Source: Methylophaga sp.
GTDB taxonomy: Bacteria; Pseudomonadota; Gammaproteobacteria; Nitrosococcales; Methylophagaceae
Assembly: GCA_002733505.1 (NCBI GenBank)
Contig: NVVW01000003.1
Span: forward strand, 89,892-147,509
Direction of reading: 5' to 3'
Length of the DNA stretch: 57,618 nt
Under the pieces are notes generated by a model, which was not told the DNA's origin, did not search any database, and saw only the letters and a list, made by a program, of their open reading frames with translations. Every line of letters starts with the position of its first letter. The first letter of the stretch is position 1. This document shows positions 43,328 through 55,577 of this stretch, piece by piece. A program made the position numbers and the translations under genes.

Positions 43328-44425
43328 GTGGCGCGCACTAATCTTGTAGGTTTAGATCTTAAAGGTCTGAAAGCTTTTTTTGCTGATATGGGTGAAAAAA
43401 GTTTTCGGGCGCGCCAACTAGCACAGTGGATCCACCAATATCGTGTGGTAGATTTTGCTGAGATGACTAATCTGAGCAAAGTTTTACGACAAAAATTAGC
43501 AGAAACAGCTGAAATAAAGCTACCAGAAGTTTTAGAAGAGCATATTTCGAAAGATGGCACGCGCAAATGGATCATTGGTTTATCATGCGGTAACTCCATT
43601 GAAACTGTGTATATCCCTGAAAAAGGCCGCGGTACTTTATGTGTGTCATCACAAGTGGGTTGCACCTTAGCCTGCACATTTTGCTCAACAGGCCAGCAGG
43701 GATTTAATCGCAATCTTAAAGCCAGTGAGATTATTGGCCAATTATGGATAGCAAATGAGTATTTAGGGAAAGATCCTAAAGGTAAGCGTATGGTTACCAA
43801 TGTGGTGATGATGGGAATGGGCGAACCCTTAGCAAATTACAATAATGTAATAACAGCAATGAAGTTGATGCGGGATGATTTGGCGTATGGCATTTCATGG
43901 CGACGAGTAACATTGAGTACGTCAGGTATGGTGCCGCTGATTGATAAGTTACGCGAAGACTGCCATGTCAGCTTAGCTATTTCATTGCATGCGGCCAATG
44001 ATAAACTGCGTAGTGAAATTATTCCGTTAAATGATAAATATCCGTTAGCAGAACTGTTAGCGGCATGTAAACGTTATGTCGATGTCCAACAACGTCGACA
44101 TATTACGATTGAATATGTGATGCTTGCTGGTATTAATGACTCGGCACAAGATGCGAAAGATTTAATTCGAATTTTAAAAGGTTTGCCGACTAAAATAAAT
44201 TTAATTCCTTTTAATCCTTTCCCAAATACGCACTATAAATGCTCTTCAAGAAATGTGATCGTTCGTTTTCAGCAGCAATTATCTGATGCCGGCTTAGTGG
44301 CAACCGTGCGTAAAACGCGTGGAGATGATATTGTGGCAGCCTGTGGACAGTTAGCAGGTGAAGTACAAGATCGTACACGCCGAACACAACGGATAGCTCA
44401 ATCGGAGGCTTTAGCCGCGCAATGA
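43328..44425 (+). CDS. rlmN: 23S rRNA/tRNA m2A methyltransferase RlmN
   Basis: The 365-residue radical-SAM enzyme methylates A2503 of 23S rRNA and A37 of some tRNAs. It shows the cluster motif [17 protein letters not shown] (C-x3-C-x2-C), [23 protein letters not shown] and the C-terminal cysteine in [13 protein letters not shown]. The second conserved cysteine is in the [11 protein letters not shown] region. Start is GTG at 43328, 18 bp after ndk. It overlaps pilW by 4 bp. Confidence 0.97.
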   Translation: MARTNLVGLDLKGLKAFFADMGEKSFRARQLAQWIHQYRVVDFAEMTNLSKVLRQKLAETAEIKLPEVLEEHISKDGTRKWIIGLSCGNSIETVYIPEKGRGTLCVSSQVGCTLACTFCSTGQQGFNRNLKASEIIGQLWIANEYLGKDPKGKRMVTNVVMMGMGEPLANYNNVITAMKLMRDDLAYGISWRRVTLSTSGMVPLIDKLREDCHVSLAISLHAANDKLRSEIIPLNDKYPLAELLAACKRYVDVQQRRHITIEYVMLAGINDSAQDAKDLIRILKGLPTKINLIPFNPFPNTHYKCSSRNVIVRFQQQLSDAGLVATVRKTRGDDIVAACGQLAGEVQDRTRRTQRIAQSEALAAQ

Positions 44426-45180
44426 AACGATTTTTTATAGCTTTAGTTTTGATTACGGTTGCGGGATGCCAGTCAACAGGCACTACTACTCGTGCCACAC
44501 CAACAGCAGCCCCTAATCTAAAAGCCGCACCCATAAATGCTGCGGCCGGTGCAGAATATATTAGATTAGGCCAGTATAAATTTGCCTTAGAAAAATTAGA
44601 AAAAGCATTAAGCCAAGATCCCAATTTAGCAGAAGCACATAATATAATTGCTGTTCTGTATCAGCGATTAGCAAAAATAGAAAAGTCTGAATATCATTTT
44701 AAACGTGCAATAGCACGTGTGCCTCTATATGCGGAGGCACATAATAATTATGGTGTTTTGTTGTGTGATCAGGGGCGTTATAATGAGTCAGAGAAGCAGT
44801 TTTTATTGGCCATTTCTGATCCTTTATATTCTAACCCTGCGCAAGCGTATGAAAATGCGGGCCTATGTGTTGATAAGATCCCTGATGCAACCTTAGCGGA
44901 AGCGTATTTCCGATCGGCTTTACAGATTAACCCTAACTTAAGAAAATCACTATTTAAAATGGCAGATCTAAGTTATCAAAATATCGAGTATATAGCCGCG
45001 AAATCTTATATCGAACGCTATCGCAAGGTTTCTCGTTGGACACCTCAAGCATTGTTAATTGCTATTAAAACAGAACATAAATTAGGTGATCAAGATAAGG
45101 TAGCGAGTTATATTTTGTTATTAAAAGCGCATTTCCCAGATTCAGATGAAGCACTAGAAGTGAGACAGGGGCAGTATTGA
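44422..45180 (+). CDS. pilW: Type IV pilus biogenesis lipoprotein PilW/PilF
   Basis: The 252-residue protein has a lipoprotein signal ([17 protein letters not shown], Cys about 16) and TPR repeats ([66 protein letters not shown]). The family is the pilotin needed for assembly of the PilQ secretin in the outer membrane. The C-X-D-K-I-P segment after repeat 4 ([15 protein letters not shown]) is typical. Location between rlmN and rodZ is conserved in gammaproteobacteria. Confidence 0.95.
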   Translation: MKRFFIALVLITVAGCQSTGTTTRATPTAAPNLKAAPINAAAGAEYIRLGQYKFALEKLEKALSQDPNLAEAHNIIAVLYQRLAKIEKSEYHFKRAIARVPLYAEAHNNYGVLLCDQGRYNESEKQFLLAISDPLYSNPAQAYENAGLCVDKIPDATLAEAYFRSALQINPNLRKSLFKMADLSYQNIEYIAAKSYIERYRKVSRWTPQALLIAIKTEHKLGDQDKVASYILLLKAHFPDSDEALEVRQGQY

Positions 45181-45181
45181 C

Positions 45182-46195
45182 ATGACAGAAATCTCTGATA
45201 ATAGCAGCCAGACAAATACTAGCTATTCTCCAACCGTAGGAGAGCGGTTACGTGTTGCTCGTGAGGCTAAAAAAATCACTATTGCAGAAGTAGTCGCACA
45301 ATTAAGACTAACCAAAGACAATATTGTTTATCTTGAATCTGATCAATGGGATAAACTGCACGGCAGACCTTATGCGCGTGGTTATTTCTCAAGTTATGTC
45401 AATTTTCTGGGTTTGCCACATGCAGAAATGTTGGCATTATTTAATATGGAATACAGCTCGAAGGAGCCATCTATTGACGGCTTTAAACGTTCTGAAAATA
45501 ATGATCAAGGTAGAGCTTGGTTTAAATCACTGTTATGGCTTGCAATATTCGTTGCAGGAGCTTGGTTTGGCTATCAATACTGGCTAGAAATGCAACATCA
45601 AGCACAACAAACAGACACGACTGATTCAGTTTTGCCTGATACTGAAGATGGAAACACTTTTGATGACCGCTTTAACGCCAGTATTGTTGAGCCTATCCCC
45701 GTTATAGAAAGTGAGCAAATAGCATCTACTGAACCGCAAGAAACAATCGCAATGTCGGTAGTTGAAGCACAAGCAGTAGAGCTACAAACAGAAGAAGCCG
45801 AAGAGCTTGTGATTGGTGACCTATTAAACACTGATACGCCAGAAGCCATGGAGAATGTAGAGCTTGTTCAGCCTGAACAGCAAGACACATTAGTGAATGC
45901 TGAAGACACTATATTAGTTACTATTGAGCCAGAAGTATTTACTGAGACTAAAATGCTTGTTATAGCGTTTTCTGAAGATTGTTGGGTAGAAATAACTGAT
46001 CGAAACAATAAAAAACTGCTTCATAAAACAGTATTAGCAGGTGAAACTATTGAACTAAGCGGTCAATGGCCACTACAAGTCTTATTGGGAAATGCTACGG
46101 CGGTGGCAGTGCGTTATAATGATATCGATTTTGATATTTTGCCTCATATTCGTGCAAACGTGGCACGCTTCTCGGTGGGAGAAATTTCTGAGTGA
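45182..46195 (+). CDS. rodZ: Cell-shape protein RodZ
   Basis: The 337-residue protein has an N-terminal HTH_25 domain ([59 protein letters not shown]) that contacts MreB. A single membrane segment follows ([17 protein letters not shown]), then an acidic Glu/Thr-rich linker, and a C-terminal periplasmic DUF4115 domain ([44 protein letters not shown]). Length equals that of E. coli RodZ (337). Overlaps ispG by 4 bp. Confidence 0.95.
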   Translation: MTEISDNSSQTNTSYSPTVGERLRVAREAKKITIAEVVAQLRLTKDNIVYLESDQWDKLHGRPYARGYFSSYVNFLGLPHAEMLALFNMEYSSKEPSIDGFKRSENNDQGRAWFKSLLWLAIFVAGAWFGYQYWLEMQHQAQQTDTTDSVLPDTEDGNTFDDRFNASIVEPIPVIESEQIASTEPQETIAMSVVEAQAVELQTEEAEELVIGDLLNTDTPEAMENVELVQPEQQDTLVNAEDTILVTIEPEVFTETKMLVIAFSEDCWVEITDRNNKKLLHKTVLAGETIELSGQWPLQVLLGNATAVAVRYNDIDFDILPHIRANVARFSVGEISE

Positions 46196-47313
46196 GTATA
46201 TCACCTATAATTAGAAGAAAATCACGCCAAATAATGGTGGGTAATGTCGCCGTAGGTGGAGATGCGCCTATTGCTGTTCAAAGTATGACCAATACTGAAA
46301 CCTGTGATGTGGCGGCAACGGTTGCTCAAATAACCGCATTACAAGATGTGGGTGCAGATATTGTGCGTGTTTCAGTGCCTAGCATGGATGCGGCTGAAGC
46401 TTTTGGCAAGATCAAGCAACAAGTCAATATTCCACTTGTCGCTGATATTCATTTTGATTATAAAATTGCTTTACGCGTTGCTGAACTAGGTGTTGATTGC
46501 CTACGCATTAACCCCGGCAATATTGGACGTGAAAATCGTGTGCGAGCAGTGGTAGAAAGCGCACGTGATCATGGTATTCCAATTCGTATTGGCGTTAATG
46601 CTGGATCATTAGAAAAAGATTTACAAAAGAAATATGGTGAGCCTACAGCAGAAGCGTTAGTTGAATCAGCTATGCGTCATATTGACCATTTGGATCGTCT
46701 AAACTTCCCTGATTTTAAAGTAAGTTTAAAAGCTTCAGATGTCTTTATGACAGTCCATGCTTATCGTCAATTAGCCTCGCAAATAGAACAACCATTGCAT
46801 CTAGGTATTACTGAAGCGGGTGGTTTGCGTTCGGGATCAGTAAAGTCAGCGATTGGCTTGGGTATGTTGCTGGCGGAAGGTATTGGCGACACTATTCGGG
46901 TATCATTAGCAGCCGATCCCGTTGAGGAGATCCGTGTGGGCTTTGATATTTTAAAAAGTTTAAGAATACGTAATAAAGGCATTAATTTAATTGCATGTCC
47001 TTCCTGTTCTCGCCAACAGTTTGATGTGATTTCAACGGTTAATGAACTAGAGCAACGACTTGAAGATATATTAGAGCCGATGGATGTGGCGGTAATAGGT
47101 TGCGTGGTCAATGGGCCAGGTGAGGCAAAAGTAGCAGATATTGGCTTAACAGGCGGTGATCCCAATCTAGTATTTGTGGATGGCAAGCCTAGCCATAAAA
47201 TTGATAACAAATCAATCGTTGATGAAATAGAGCAGCAAGTTCGGGCGCGAATTAAGCGTCAACAAAATGTAACGCATCCAGATAAAATTATCCCTATAAA
47301 GGACATTAGTTAA
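46192..47313 (+). CDS. ispG: 4-hydroxy-3-methylbut-2-enyl diphosphate synthase (IspG)
   Basis: The 373-residue [4Fe-4S] enzyme of the MEP isoprenoid pathway makes HMBPP. It has [42 protein letters not shown], and the cluster cysteines in [11 protein letters not shown] and [12 protein letters not shown]. Start is GTG at 46192 within the rodZ stop region. The position before hisS is conserved. Confidence 0.97.
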   Translation: MSISPIIRRKSRQIMVGNVAVGGDAPIAVQSMTNTETCDVAATVAQITALQDVGADIVRVSVPSMDAAEAFGKIKQQVNIPLVADIHFDYKIALRVAELGVDCLRINPGNIGRENRVRAVVESARDHGIPIRIGVNAGSLEKDLQKKYGEPTAEALVESAMRHIDHLDRLNFPDFKVSLKASDVFMTVHAYRQLASQIEQPLHLGITEAGGLRSGSVKSAIGLGMLLAEGIGDTIRVSLAADPVEEIRVGFDILKSLRIRNKGINLIACPSCSRQQFDVISTVNELEQRLEDILEPMDVAVIGCVVNGPGEAKVADIGLTGGDPNLVFVDGKPSHKIDNKSIVDEIEQQVRARIKRQQNVTHPDKIIPIKDIS

Positions 47314-47315
47314 TC

Positions 47316-48572
47316 GTGGCAGAGATCATTCGATCAATTCGGGGAATGAATGATATTCTCCCGGATGTAACACCTTATTGGCAAGCGGTAGAAAAAACGT
47401 TAAAAGAGGTGCTTTTGGGCTATGGTTACCAAGAGATCCGTTTTCCTATTGTTGAAAAAACGGAGTTATTCAGTCGTTCAATTGGTGAAGTGACCGATAT
47501 TGTCGAAAAAGAAATGTATGCCTTTGATGATCGTAATGGCGATAGTTTGGCTTTACGCCCTGAAGGCACAGCAGGCTGTTTACGTGCTGCGATGCAAAAT
47601 GGCATGCTTAATCAAACACAGCGTTTATGGTATATCGGACCGATGTTCCGCCATGAGCGTCCACAAAAAGGGCGTTATCGCCAGTTTCATCAATTAGGCG
47701 TGGAAGCCTATGGTTTTAGCGGGCCTGATATTGATGCTGAAATGATTATGATGACTGCACGATTGTGGAAACGACTTGGTTTAACAGGTTTAAGCTTACA
47801 AATTAATTCATTAGGTTCTCCTGACGCACGTTTAGCCTATCGCGATACTTTAATTAGCTATTTTGAATCACATCAAAGTGAATTGGATGAAGATAGCCAA
47901 CGTCGTTTATACACTAATCCATTACGTATATTAGACAGCAAAAACCCGGCAATGCAGGCACTCAATGATGCCGCGCCGAAGCTGTTAGATTATCTTGATG
48001 ATGAATCAAAACAAGATTTTGAATCACTCTGCAAAAGCTTAGATGATGCGGGTATTGCTTATGAAATTAATCCACGATTAGTGCGTGGCTTAGACTATTA
48101 CAGCAAAACAGTATTTGAATGGGTGACCGATCACTTGGGCTCCCAAGGCACGGTTTGCGCGGGCGGTCGTTATGATGGATTGGTTGCGCAATTAGGTGGG
48201 CGAGCAGCCACAGCTATTGGTTTTGCCATAGGTTTAGAGCGGTTGATAGCCTTACTCGAAGAAATGGACTCATTGCCTAAGATAAGCAGCCCCGATGCCT
48301 ATATGGTTGTAGTTGGTGAGCAAGCTACGAAGCAGTCACTACTATTGGCCGAGCAGTTACGTAATGAAATTCCAAACTTGAAGTTGATTACCCACTGCGG
48401 TGGTGGTAGTTTTAAAAACCAGTTTAAGCGTGCTGACCGTAGTGGTGCACGTTGGACATTGATCCTTGGCGATGATGAAATAGACCAACATGTTGTTGGT
48501 GTGAAAACAATGGCAACCGGGGAGCAAAAAACTGTTCCTTGGGATGCCTTAGCTAATTACTTGAAACAATAG
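47316..48572 (+). CDS. hisS: Histidyl-tRNA synthetase
   Basis: The 418-residue class II synthetase shows motif 1 ([29 protein letters not shown]), motif 2 ([11 protein letters not shown] to [22 protein letters not shown]), the histidine-binding [15 protein letters not shown] and motif 3 ([15 protein letters not shown]), then the anticodon-binding C-terminal domain. Start is GTG at 47316, two bases after ispG. Length is normal (424 in E. coli). Confidence 0.97.
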   Translation: MAEIIRSIRGMNDILPDVTPYWQAVEKTLKEVLLGYGYQEIRFPIVEKTELFSRSIGEVTDIVEKEMYAFDDRNGDSLALRPEGTAGCLRAAMQNGMLNQTQRLWYIGPMFRHERPQKGRYRQFHQLGVEAYGFSGPDIDAEMIMMTARLWKRLGLTGLSLQINSLGSPDARLAYRDTLISYFESHQSELDEDSQRRLYTNPLRILDSKNPAMQALNDAAPKLLDYLDDESKQDFESLCKSLDDAGIAYEINPRLVRGLDYYSKTVFEWVTDHLGSQGTVCAGGRYDGLVAQLGGRAATAIGFAIGLERLIALLEEMDSLPKISSPDAYMVVVGEQATKQSLLLAEQLRNEIPNLKLITHCGGGSFKNQFKRADRSGARWTLILGDDEIDQHVVGVKTMATGEQKTVPWDALANYLKQ

Positions 48573-48581
48573 AAGAGCCTT

Positions 48582-50225
48582 ATGAAACCCATTAATATAC
48601 CCGAATGGCAATCGCTACTCCGTCACTATTCTGATCTTAAATACACCTCAATGCGTGAAGAATTTGCATTGGATTCAGGTCGCTTTAAGCGGTTTACAGT
48701 GCAATGTGATGGACTCATTTTAGATTATTCAAAAAATCGTGTTACTAGAAAAACGATGGAAAAATTGGTCCAATTAGCTAAATCGGTTGATCTGGAAAAT
48801 TGGATCGAGCGCATGTACAGCGGTGAAGCCATTAATAATACTGAGAATCGTGCAGTATTGCATATTGCGTTGAGAAACCGTAGTAATACACCGATTAAGG
48901 TGAATGGTGAAGATGTAATGCCCGCGGTCAATGCGGTGTTAGCACAAATGAAAAAATTCTGTGACGAGGTTCATAGTGGTGAATGGTTAGGGTTTAGTGG
49001 TAAAAAGATTACTGATATCGTAAATGTGGGTATTGGTGGTTCCGATCTTGGTCCCGCAATGATTTGCGATGCACTGGAACCCTATGCTGTTGAAGGAATG
49101 GGTGTCCATTTTGTATCTAATGTTGATGGTACAGATTTAAGCACTACACTAGAAAAGTTAAACCCAGAAACCACATTATTTGTAGTGGCATCAAAAACAT
49201 TTACCACACAAGAAACCCTCACCAATGCCGAATCAGCCCGCTCGTGGTTTTTAAAAGCAGCTTCGCAACAAGACGTATCTAAGCATTTTGTTGCTGTTTC
49301 AACCAATGTAAAGGCCGTGGCTGAATTTGGTATAGATACCGATAATATGTTTGAAATTTGGGATTGGGTCGGTGGCCGTTATTCATTGTGGAGTGCGATT
49401 GGCTTACCTATCGCTCTTTACACCGGTATGGACAACTTCGAGCGATTACTAGATGGTGGTCATGCGATGGACAACCATTTTCGTAATCAACCCTTAGAAC
49501 AGAATATGCCAGTAATTATGGGTATGCTGGGTGTCTGGTATGTTAATTTCTTTGGTTCATCAACGCATGCTATTGTTCCTTATGATCATTCCTTAGCTCG
49601 TTTTCCAAATCATATGCAGCAATTAGATATGGAAAGCAATGGTAAGATTACCAATCGTCAAGGGCAGAGAATTAGTTATAAAACGGGCCCTGTTATCTGG
49701 GGCACACCAGGAACTAACGGTCAGCATGCTTACTTTCAATTGATACACCAAGGTACACAGTTAATCCCCGTTGATTTTGTATTACCGGTTAATAGTCATT
49801 ATCCAGAAAGTGATCATCAATCAATATTGTTAGCCAATGGCTTGGCACAATCAGAAGCCTTAATGAAAGGTAAAAATGCTGAAGAAGTGCGTGCAGAGCT
49901 AGTGAAAGAAGGCTATGAAGGCGAAGCACTTGAGGCGCTATTGCCTCATAAAGTATTCCCAGGAAACCGACCTAGCAATACATTGATCTTCCCTAAATTA
50001 ACACCTGAAATGTTAGGTAAATTAGTAGCGCTGTATGAACACAAAGTATTTGTACAAGGTGTGATATGGAATATTAATTCCTTTGATCAATGGGGTGTTG
50101 AGTTAGGAAAACAGCTTGCTAAAGTAATTTTGCCTGACTTATTGGCAGATGATGCTGAAATTGGTGTGCATGATAGCTCTACCACCAATCTAATCAAAAT
50201 GATAAGAGCGCTAAGACACGATTAA
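48582..50225 (+). CDS. pgi: Glucose-6-phosphate isomerase
   Basis: The 547-residue enzyme interconverts glucose-6-phosphate and fructose-6-phosphate. Motifs: [50 protein letters not shown] (signature 1 with the catalytic residues nearby), [17 protein letters not shown] and [21 protein letters not shown]. Length equals the usual 547-549. It follows hisS by 9 bp but functionally belongs with the glycogen genes behind the terminator. Confidence 0.97.
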   Translation: MKPINIPEWQSLLRHYSDLKYTSMREEFALDSGRFKRFTVQCDGLILDYSKNRVTRKTMEKLVQLAKSVDLENWIERMYSGEAINNTENRAVLHIALRNRSNTPIKVNGEDVMPAVNAVLAQMKKFCDEVHSGEWLGFSGKKITDIVNVGIGGSDLGPAMICDALEPYAVEGMGVHFVSNVDGTDLSTTLEKLNPETTLFVVASKTFTTQETLTNAESARSWFLKAASQQDVSKHFVAVSTNVKAVAEFGIDTDNMFEIWDWVGGRYSLWSAIGLPIALYTGMDNFERLLDGGHAMDNHFRNQPLEQNMPVIMGMLGVWYVNFFGSSTHAIVPYDHSLARFPNHMQQLDMESNGKITNRQGQRISYKTGPVIWGTPGTNGQHAYFQLIHQGTQLIPVDFVLPVNSHYPESDHQSILLANGLAQSEALMKGKNAEEVRAELVKEGYEGEALEALLPHKVFPGNRPSNTLIFPKLTPEMLGKLVALYEHKVFVQGVIWNINSFDQWGVELGKQLAKVILPDLLADDAEIGVHDSSTTNLIKMIRALRHD

Positions 50226-50242
50226 AATATACTGTGAAGTTC

Positions 50243-50283
50243 AAAAAAAGGCGGATGATCTTATAATTCATCCGCCTTTTTTT
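50243..50283. terminator. Bidirectional terminator between pgi and glgB
   Basis: AGGCGGATGA and TCATCCGCCT form a perfect 10-bp stem with a 9-base loop, flanked by A7 and T8 runs. It serves convergent pgi and glgB. The U run on one side overlaps the glgB stop codon. Confidence 0.93.
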
Positions 50284-52453
50284 ACATTACTTTCTGAAGA
50301 ACAATACCGGCCAATGGTGGCAAGCTAATTTCAATTGAATAAGGTTTGTCTGACCAAGGTACTTCTTGTGCTGTTAATTCAGCATCGTTACCTATATTTC
50401 CACCACCATAAAATTCAGAATCAGAGTTTAATAATACTTTATAATTACCTAAATCAGGGACGCCAATCCGATAGTTATCACGTGGTACAGGGGTGAAATT
50501 AAAGATAGAAATAATATATTTAGCATCATCCCTACGAATATAACTTAGAATAGATTGTTCGCGGTCATTACAATCTAACCATTCGAAGCCTTGCGGTTCA
50601 AATTCATAGCGATATAGCGCGGGTGTATTGGTATAAAGTTTATTTAAATCAGTTACCAGTGTTTTCATGCCATTGTGAAGCGGATAATCTAATACATACC
50701 AGTCTAAAGTTTGTTCACAGTTCCATTCCGTACCTTGAGCGAATTCACAGCCCATAAATAATAATTTTTTACCTGGATAGGTAAACATAAAAGTGTAAAG
50801 CAATCTTAGATTAGCAAACCGTTGCCATTCATCGCCCGGCATTTTATTAACCATTGATTTTTTACCGTGTACCACTTCATCATGTGAAAACGGCAATACA
50901 AAGTTTTCGGTGAAAGCATACAGCAAGCCAAAGGTCAGTGAATCGTGGTGATATTGGCGGTGTATAGCATCTTGTTTCATATATTCGAGAATATCGTGCA
51001 TCCACCCCATATTCCATTTCATTGAGAAGCCTAATCCACCCATTGATGCAGGGCGAGATACCATTGGGTAAGACGTTGATTCTTCAGCGGCAATGATACA
51101 GCCTGGGTGTTCTTGATGGAGCACCGCATTCATGTGTTTTAAAAATTCAATCACTTCTAAGTTTTCACGACCACCATGTTCATTGGGAACCCATTGACCT
51201 TCTTCACGCGAATAATCTAAATATAGCATGGATGCCACCGCATCAACACGTAGACCATCTATATGAAACTCTTCCAACCAATAAAAAGCACTGGATAACA
51301 AGAAGTTGGTTACCTCGCTTCGACCATAGTTGAAGATATATGTGCCCCAATCTTGATGTTCACCTTGGCGTGGATCGGCGTGTTCATACAATGCGCTACC
51401 GTCAAAGCGTGCTAAACCATGCGCATCTTTCGGGAAATGACCGGGTACCCAGTCAAGAATAATGCCAATATTATTTTGATGACATTGGTCAATAAAATAG
51501 CGGAAATCATCGGGACTACCAAAACGGCTAGTGGGGGCAAAATAACCGGTAGTTTGGTAACCCCAAGAAATATCGAGTGGATGTTCGGTTATAGGCAATA
51601 GCTCAATATGAGTAAAGCCTAATTCTTTAACATAAGGCACCATTTGATCAGCCATTTCACGATAGGTCAGAAAGCCGCCGGTTTCATTGCGACGCCATGA
51701 GCCCATATGCACTTCATAAACTGAATGTGGTGTATGTAACCAATCTGCTGTTTCACGTTTTGACATCCATTCATCATCTTGCCAGTGATGTTGGCTGTTA
51801 GCGGCGACAACCGAACCTGTAGCGGGGCGTAATTCTGCCTGTTGACCGTATGGATCCATTTTTGAGTGTAAGGAGCCATCATTATTTTTGATTTCAAACT
51901 TGTATATTTCCTTAGCTGCTAAGCCAGCAATAAATAACTCCCATACACCGCTATCTCCGCGAACACGCATTGGGTGTTGACGACCATCCCATTGGTTAAA
52001 GTCACCAGTAACACTTACTCGCTGTGCACTAGGTGCCCATGTGGCAAATAAAATACCCTCAACGCCATCAACAGTATGTTCATGAGCGCCTAAAATTCGA
52101 TAAGCATGCCAGTGTTTTCCTTCTGAGAATAGATGTAAATCAAACTCTGACAATTGCGGTAAAAAGCAATATGGATCATGATGACTGACCGGGGTGCCAT
52201 CACCGGCGAGGCGATGAACAACATAAGGTTTATTAAGTTGGTTTGTTTGCCCTGTCCATTGAAAAACATCCGTTCCATCGATACGCTTTAAGATCAAATC
52301 ACTATCTAACCATGCTTTGTGCGTGTCAGGTAAGAAGACGGTAACCGTTGTCTCCGCACCATTTTGATGCGCGCCAAGAATAGAAAAAGGGTCATGGTGA
52401 CGTGCTTCAATAATTTTTATAATATCTTCAGATAACAGTGGTTTAGTAGTCAT
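50282..52453 (-). CDS. glgB: 1,4-alpha-glucan branching enzyme
   Basis: The 723-residue GH13 enzyme introduces alpha-1,6 branches in glycogen. An N-terminal duplicated CBM48 (about 10-220, [40 protein letters not shown]) precedes the barrel with [29 protein letters not shown] (nucleophile Asp), [11 protein letters not shown] (acid Glu) and [14 protein letters not shown] (third acid). A C-terminal beta domain ends the protein. Length like E. coli GlgB (728). Divergent from glgC. Confidence 0.97.
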   Translation of the reverse strand: MTTKPLLSEDIIKIIEARHHDPFSILGAHQNGAETTVTVFLPDTHKAWLDSDLILKRIDGTDVFQWTGQTNQLNKPYVVHRLAGDGTPVSHHDPYCFLPQLSEFDLHLFSEGKHWHAYRILGAHEHTVDGVEGILFATWAPSAQRVSVTGDFNQWDGRQHPMRVRGDSGVWELFIAGLAAKEIYKFEIKNNDGSLHSKMDPYGQQAELRPATGSVVAANSQHHWQDDEWMSKRETADWLHTPHSVYEVHMGSWRRNETGGFLTYREMADQMVPYVKELGFTHIELLPITEHPLDISWGYQTTGYFAPTSRFGSPDDFRYFIDQCHQNNIGIILDWVPGHFPKDAHGLARFDGSALYEHADPRQGEHQDWGTYIFNYGRSEVTNFLLSSAFYWLEEFHIDGLRVDAVASMLYLDYSREEGQWVPNEHGGRENLEVIEFLKHMNAVLHQEHPGCIIAAEESTSYPMVSRPASMGGLGFSMKWNMGWMHDILEYMKQDAIHRQYHHDSLTFGLLYAFTENFVLPFSHDEVVHGKKSMVNKMPGDEWQRFANLRLLYTFMFTYPGKKLLFMGCEFAQGTEWNCEQTLDWYVLDYPLHNGMKTLVTDLNKLYTNTPALYRYEFEPQGFEWLDCNDREQSILSYIRRDDAKYIISIFNFTPVPRDNYRIGVPDLGNYKVLLNSDSEFYGGGNIGNDAELTAQEVPWSDKPYSIEISLPPLAGIVLQKVM

Positions 52454-52555
52454 TATAGGTTCCTAATCTCCAGATTTTAGCTGATTATCCCCACGTTTTA
52501 CGGTATGATATACCGAAAGATTCTAAGTAATATTCACTCAGCCGGAGAGGTCTCA

Positions 52556-53824
52556 ATGTCAGATCATGATAGCACGCGTTTTGTAAGTCGTCTTACTAAA
52601 GATTCGTTAGCCTTAATTTTGGCAGGCGGCCGTGGTTCACGATTAAAACAACTAACAGATTGGCGTGCTAAGCCAGCTGTCGCCTTTGGTGGCAAATTTA
52701 GAATTATTGATTTTCCCTTATCAAATTGTGTTAACTCGGGCATCCGAAGGATAGGTATTTTAACCCAATACAAAGCGCATTCATTAATGCGTCATATTCA
52801 ACAAGGTTGGGGCTATATGCGTGGTGAAATGGGTGAGTTTGTAGAATTATTACCTGCCTCACAACGTACAGAACAAGGTTGGTATGCAGGTACGGCTGAT
52901 GCGGTGTATCAAAATATTGATATTTTACGAAATCACGGTGCCAAATATATTGTTATCTTAGCAGGTGACCATATTTACAAAATGGATTATGGCACCATGA
53001 TAGCTGAACATGTTGCCAAAGAAGCAGACATGACCATTGGTTGTTTAACCGTTTCACTGAAAGAGGCTACTGAATTTGGCGTAATGTCAATAGATGATAA
53101 TTATCGTATTGTGGAGTTTAATGAGAAACCAACTAATCCTAATCCAATGCCGGGCAGTGATGATATGGCGTTAGCATCGATGGGGATCTATGTGTTTAAT
53201 GCCGCATTCTTATATGAACAGTTGATCAAGGATGCGGATACACCAGGATCAACTCATGACTTTGGTCATGACATTATTCCATCACTAATTAAAAACTATA
53301 AAGTGGTAGCGCATCCCTATAAAGATGTGCAAGGAAATGATCCTGGTTACTGGCGTGATGTAGGTACAATTGATGCATTCTGGTCAGCTAATTTAGAATT
53401 AATTGGTGTTACTCCAGAATTGAATTTGTATGATGACAGCTGGCCAATTTGGACTTATCAAGCCCAATTACCACCGGCAAAGTTTGTATTTGATGATGAT
53501 GACCGCCGTGGTATGACAGTGGATTCGATGGTTTCAGGTGGCTGTATCATTTCTGGTTCAACTGTCAGACACTCTGTATTGTTTTCTAAAGTGCATATCA
53601 ATAGCTATTCGGTGATTGAAGATTGTGTGATTTTGCCTGAAGTGACGATTGGCCGTAATTGCCGTTTGAAAAAAGTAGTATTTGACAAAGGTTGCAATGT
53701 GCCAGAAGGTACAGTAATCGGTGAAGATCCTGTTGCTGATGCTGAAAAATATGAAATGTCTCCAGAAGGCGTAGTACTAGTTACACCTGAAATGCTGGGA
53801 CAAAATTATCGTTATGTCAGATAA
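52556..53824 (+). CDS. glgC: Glucose-1-phosphate adenylyltransferase
   Basis: The protein (422 residues from the preferred start) makes ADP-glucose, the glycogen precursor. It has [70 protein letters not shown] and the EFNEKPTNP region. The C-terminal beta-helix allosteric domain has [35 protein letters not shown] chose ATG 52556 because GGAGAGG lies seven bases upstream. The ATG at 52505 has no such site. A CGGTAT-GAT-ATACCG palindrome is at 52501-52515. Overlaps the next gene by 11 bp. Confidence 0.96.
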   Translation: MSDHDSTRFVSRLTKDSLALILAGGRGSRLKQLTDWRAKPAVAFGGKFRIIDFPLSNCVNSGIRRIGILTQYKAHSLMRHIQQGWGYMRGEMGEFVELLPASQRTEQGWYAGTADAVYQNIDILRNHGAKYIVILAGDHIYKMDYGTMIAEHVAKEADMTIGCLTVSLKEATEFGVMSIDDNYRIVEFNEKPTNPNPMPGSDDMALASMGIYVFNAAFLYEQLIKDADTPGSTHDFGHDIIPSLIKNYKVVAHPYKDVQGNDPGYWRDVGTIDAFWSANLELIGVTPELNLYDDSWPIWTYQAQLPPAKFVFDDDDRRGMTVDSMVSGGCIISGSTVRHSVLFSKVHINSYSVIEDCVILPEVTIGRNCRLKKVVFDKGCNVPEGTVIGEDPVADAEKYEMSPEGVVLVTPEMLGQNYRYVR

Positions 53825-55574
53825 TTCTACAAACGATAAATCTCAAGTGAAAGATAAACCCGAAAAAGATAAATTAAGAGTTGTTGAAAATATGCCCAAT
53901 AAGTTAAAAGTCGTTTTATGCTGGCACATGCACCAGCCGCAATACAGTGACCCCATGAGCGGAATGTACCACCTGCCGTGGACTTATCTGCATGCTATTA
54001 AAGATTATGTTGATATGGCGTGGCATTTAGAAAATGTGCCGGGCGCTAAAGCAGTAGTAAATTTTGCACCGACATTAATTGAGCAAATTGCCGATTATGA
54101 TGAGCAAGTAAATTCTCGTTTTAAAGGTACTGGGCGCTTAAAAGATCCTTTATTAATGGCGCTAGATTCGCCTATGCAGCCTGCTAAAGCTGAGGAGCGT
54201 AGCAAGCTTATTAGTGATTGTTTACGTGCTAATGAAGAAAAACTTATTGCACCGTTTCCACAGTTTGCCAAACTGGCCTCAATGGCGCGTGATTTATTAG
54301 AAAATCCAGAAGGGTTAAACTATATCAATGATCAGTTTATGGTTGATTTGGTGGTGTGGTATCACTTGGCATGGATGGGAGAATCCGTTAGACGCAGCGA
54401 TGTGCGTATTCAAGCCTTAATGAAGAAAGCAAAACTGTTTACCTTTCATGATCGTCGCCAATTGATGGCAGTAATCGGTGAATTATTAGCCGATCTTATT
54501 CCACGATACCGCCGTTTAGCTGAAACAGGTCGCGTTGAATTGTCAGTGACACCGTATGCACATCCAATTGTACCCCTGTTGTTAGATATCAATACAACAC
54601 TTGAAGCCATGCCTGACTCTGCTTTGCCTGAGATCACTGATTATCCGGGTGGTGAAGAGCGTGCACATTGGCATATGGAAGAAGGCTTGCGTGTCTTCGA
54701 ATCTTACTTTGGTTTCCGTCCCAAAGGTTGTTGGCCTTCTGAGGGTGCAGTATCAGAACAAACTATGAAAGTTATTGCACGTCATGGCTTCACCTGGACA
54801 GCAACGGGCGAGAATGTATTGCGCAATAGTTTTAACGTATCTGATATGCAAGATGCTAGCATTTATAAGCCGTATAAATTACCCGGCGCGACTCCTGCCT
54901 GTTTCTTCCGTGATGATGGCTTATCAGACTTAATCGGTTTTACCTATACTAAATGGGGTGCTGATGATGCTGTTGATGATTTTATTAATCATTTGTTGAC
55001 CATAAAAGCAGGTACAGAAGGCGACAAAGATCGTGTGGTTTCCGTTATTCTTGATGGTGAAAATGCGTGGGAGTATTATTCATATAATGGCTATTATTTC
55101 CTACAAGCACTTTATCAGCGACTATCAGAACACCCAGAGTTAGATTTAACGACGTTTTCTGATTGTTTAAAAGAAAATGTAACGCCAGAAATATTGCCTA
55201 AATTAGTTGCAGGTAGTTGGGTTTATGGTTCATTTTCTACATGGATCGGCGATCCTGATAAAAACCGTGGCTGGGATTTATTAAGCCAAGCAAAACTAAC
55301 ATACGATAAAGTGCTGGCATCGAATACATTTGATGCAGACACAGAGCTTGCATTATCAAGACAACTTGCTATTTGTGAAGGTTCAGATTGGTTCTGGTGG
55401 TTTGGTGATTATAATTCAGCAGATAGTGTCAGCGACTTTGAGCGTTTATTCCGCTTACATTTATCTAACTTATACCAAATGCTAGGTGAAGAAGTGCCGC
55501 AAAATTTATCTGAAACGGTATCACAAGGTGGCGGTGGTATTGAGCAGGGCGGAACTATGCGACGTGGCGGATAA
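53814..55574 (+). CDS. Glycoside hydrolase family 57 protein
   Basis: The 586-residue protein has the GH57 N-terminal domain: KVVLCWHMHQPQYSDP, GAKAVVNFAPTLIEQI, the nucleophile Glu in CWPSEGAVSEQTMK and the acid Asp in SVILDGENAWEYY. GH57 enzymes are retaining alpha-amylases, 4-alpha-glucanotransferases or branching enzymes. Lying between glgC and malQ, it probably remodels or degrades glycogen in the cytoplasm. No signal peptide: the start is a charged linker ([19 protein letters not shown]). The end is glycine-rich (GGGGIEQGGTMRRGG). Exact activity open. Confidence 0.92.
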   Translation: MSDNSTNDKSQVKDKPEKDKLRVVENMPNKLKVVLCWHMHQPQYSDPMSGMYHLPWTYLHAIKDYVDMAWHLENVPGAKAVVNFAPTLIEQIADYDEQVNSRFKGTGRLKDPLLMALDSPMQPAKAEERSKLISDCLRANEEKLIAPFPQFAKLASMARDLLENPEGLNYINDQFMVDLVVWYHLAWMGESVRRSDVRIQALMKKAKLFTFHDRRQLMAVIGELLADLIPRYRRLAETGRVELSVTPYAHPIVPLLLDINTTLEAMPDSALPEITDYPGGEERAHWHMEEGLRVFESYFGFRPKGCWPSEGAVSEQTMKVIARHGFTWTATGENVLRNSFNVSDMQDASIYKPYKLPGATPACFFRDDGLSDLIGFTYTKWGADDAVDDFINHLLTIKAGTEGDKDRVVSVILDGENAWEYYSYNGYYFLQALYQRLSEHPELDLTTFSDCLKENVTPEILPKLVAGSWVYGSFSTWIGDPDKNRGWDLLSQAKLTYDKVLASNTFDADTELALSRQLAICEGSDWFWWFGDYNSADSVSDFERLFRLHLSNLYQMLGEEVPQNLSETVSQGGGGIEQGGTMRRGG

Positions 55575-55577
55575 GCC